This document shows, piece after piece, positions 63,308 through 64,000 of a DNA stretch of 64,000 nucleotides. Source of the stretch: an uncultured Chlorobiaceae bacterium (GTDB lineage: Bacteria > Bacteroidota > Chlorobiia > Chlorobiales > Chlorobiaceae). The stretch lies in contig CAJEXW010000008.1 in NCBI GenBank assembly GCA_903994525.1, positions 1 to 64,000 of the forward strand, read 5' to 3'. Positions within the stretch are counted from its first letter, which is position 1. The number at the start of each line of letters is the position of its first letter. The notes under the pieces were generated by a model that saw only the letters and a list, made by a program, of their open reading frames with translations, was not told where the DNA came from and did no database searches. A program made the position numbers and the translations under genes.

Positions 63308-64000
63308 GCGCACCAAAGCACAGAGAAGTATTTCCGGCAATGCTTCAACAGGTGGGCAGGGTTGATTTCGCTCTCTTGGCAAACACTGAACTTGCCCAGC
63401 TTCGAGATGACTTGAAGGCGGCAGAAGCGAGCGGAGACGTTGAGACGGTGAAGGCGATTCAAAAGCAGATCGACCGATGCAAGCCGACACAAAAGCAAAT
63501 TATTGTTCTTGGGATTGAGTATTTACTGAACCTTTGCAAAGCCAATAAATGGCAGCTTGCAGCCCAGCACGGGCGTGTTCATGTGTACAATGGCGCGTAT
63601 TGGCAGGCAGTCAATGAAGGCGACCTGAAACAGTTCCTTGGGCAGGCACTTGAGAAAATGGGTGTTCGGTTCGTTGATGCGAAATACTTCAAATTCCGTG
63701 ATGACCTGACAAAGCAATTTTACACGAGCGCACATCTTCCAGCCCCGGAGCGTGACAGGGGAACAGTTTGCATAAACCTGAGAAACGGCACTTTGACCGT
63801 TGGCGCGGATGGCGTTCAGCTTCGAGGGTTCAGGCCGGAAGATTTTCTTCGTTATCAGCTTGCCTTCGATTATGACCCGGCAGCGACAGCCACCACATGG
63901 CTTGCCTTCCTTTGCGAAATGTTGCCAGACCCGGAAGCACAGCGGCTTTTATCTGAGGCGTTGGCATTGGCGTTTCTCCCTTCAAGCGTCCGAAAGCTTG
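63304..64000 (+). CDS. P4/D5-like primase-helicase, partial (runs off window)
   Basis: The open frame from ATG 63304 (AGGAGC just upstream; ATGA overlap) has no stop before 64000, giving 232 residues. Content matches the N-terminal region of phage/plasmid primases of the P4/D5_N group: KANKWQLAAQHGRVHVYNGAYW, INLRNGTLTVGADG, PEDFLRYQLAFDYDP and the beginning of the D5_N segment (WLAFLCEMLPDPEAQRLLSEAL). The helicase part lies beyond the window. Confidence 0.8.
   Translation, partial: MSAPKHREVFPAMLQQVGRVDFALLANTELAQLRDDLKAAEASGDVETVKAIQKQIDRCKPTQKQIIVLGIEYLLNLCKANKWQLAAQHGRVHVYNGAYWQAVNEGDLKQFLGQALEKMGVRFVDAKYFKFRDDLTKQFYTSAHLPAPERDRGTVCINLRNGTLTVGADGVQLRGFRPEDFLRYQLAFDYDPAATATTWLAFLCEMLPDPEAQRLLSEALALAFLPSSVRKL

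Overview
The window reads as chromosome of a green sulfur bacterium (Chlorobiaceae). The best marker is a 77-residue chlorosome envelope protein of the CsmB type (42480-42713). A hydrogenase/sulfur-reductase beta-gamma pair, a TerC protein and an oxidative pentose phosphate cluster fit that setting. The genus is not claimed from sequence alone.

Layout. 0.3-6.2 kb: an Rpn-type nuclease, hydrogenase beta and gamma subunits without alpha and delta, a U32 peptidase-like protein and an exported transglutaminase-like protein. 6.2-29.3 kb: an accessory island. 29.4-51.8 kb: mostly housekeeping genes: OYE reductase, SpoU methyltransferase, TerC, aldehyde dehydrogenase, YbaK-like deacylase, glycosyltransferase with a G10 tract, gnd-zwf-pgl, L,D-transpeptidase, csmB, metH, mnmA, and a permease-thioredoxin-CcdA operon. 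51.8-59.6 kb: decayed toxin-antitoxin pairs and a broken type III restriction-modification locus filled with defence-type genes. 60.5-64 kb: the start of an integrated element (tyrosine recombinase, small DNA-binding proteins, P4-like primase open at the window edge).

The central system is a diversity-generating retroelement (DGR) with three targets. An adenine-rich template repeat (TR, 25861-25960) lies between an Avd-like gene and a DGR-type reverse transcriptase. Three variable repeats (VR) sit at the extreme 3' ends of three ~1020-1065-residue proteins (genes ending at 12713, 20657 and 25321). Over the first 70 aligned positions I count 42 substitutions against the TR; 40-41 are at template adenines and the only exception is one C that is T in two VRs. 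Each target has an N-terminal TIR-like/DUF4062-like domain, a NACHT-type STAND NTPase and a C-terminal formylglycine-generating-enzyme-like (C-type-lectin fold) domain whose end is the VR. This is the layout of an NLR-like sensor with a self-diversifying recognition face. A fourth VR tail without a target survives at 6199-6320. The RNA beyond the TR is strongly structured and ends in a rho-independent terminator just ahead of the reverse transcriptase.

Between the targets are other conflict genes: a hipBA pair whose hipA is cut off by a 16-bp tandem repeat, an AAA-16 ATPase, an OLD-like ATPase with a DUF4276 protein, and an AlbA_2/Schlafen-type protein. Two closely related AAA-ATPase-like/PD-(D/E)XK genes flank the island in the same orientation. 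Heptanucleotide tandem repeats mark many accessory gene ends.

A second unusual region is 53.0-58.5 kb. A mod gene cut to its first ~245 codons is followed by three unrelated defence-type genes (AAA ATPase, AlbA_2 protein, DUF1016 nuclease). Each is followed by a copy of the 5' end of res. Two copies run on into a shared tail that carries a strong ribosome binding site for the next gene, so the locus looks like a small cassette array.
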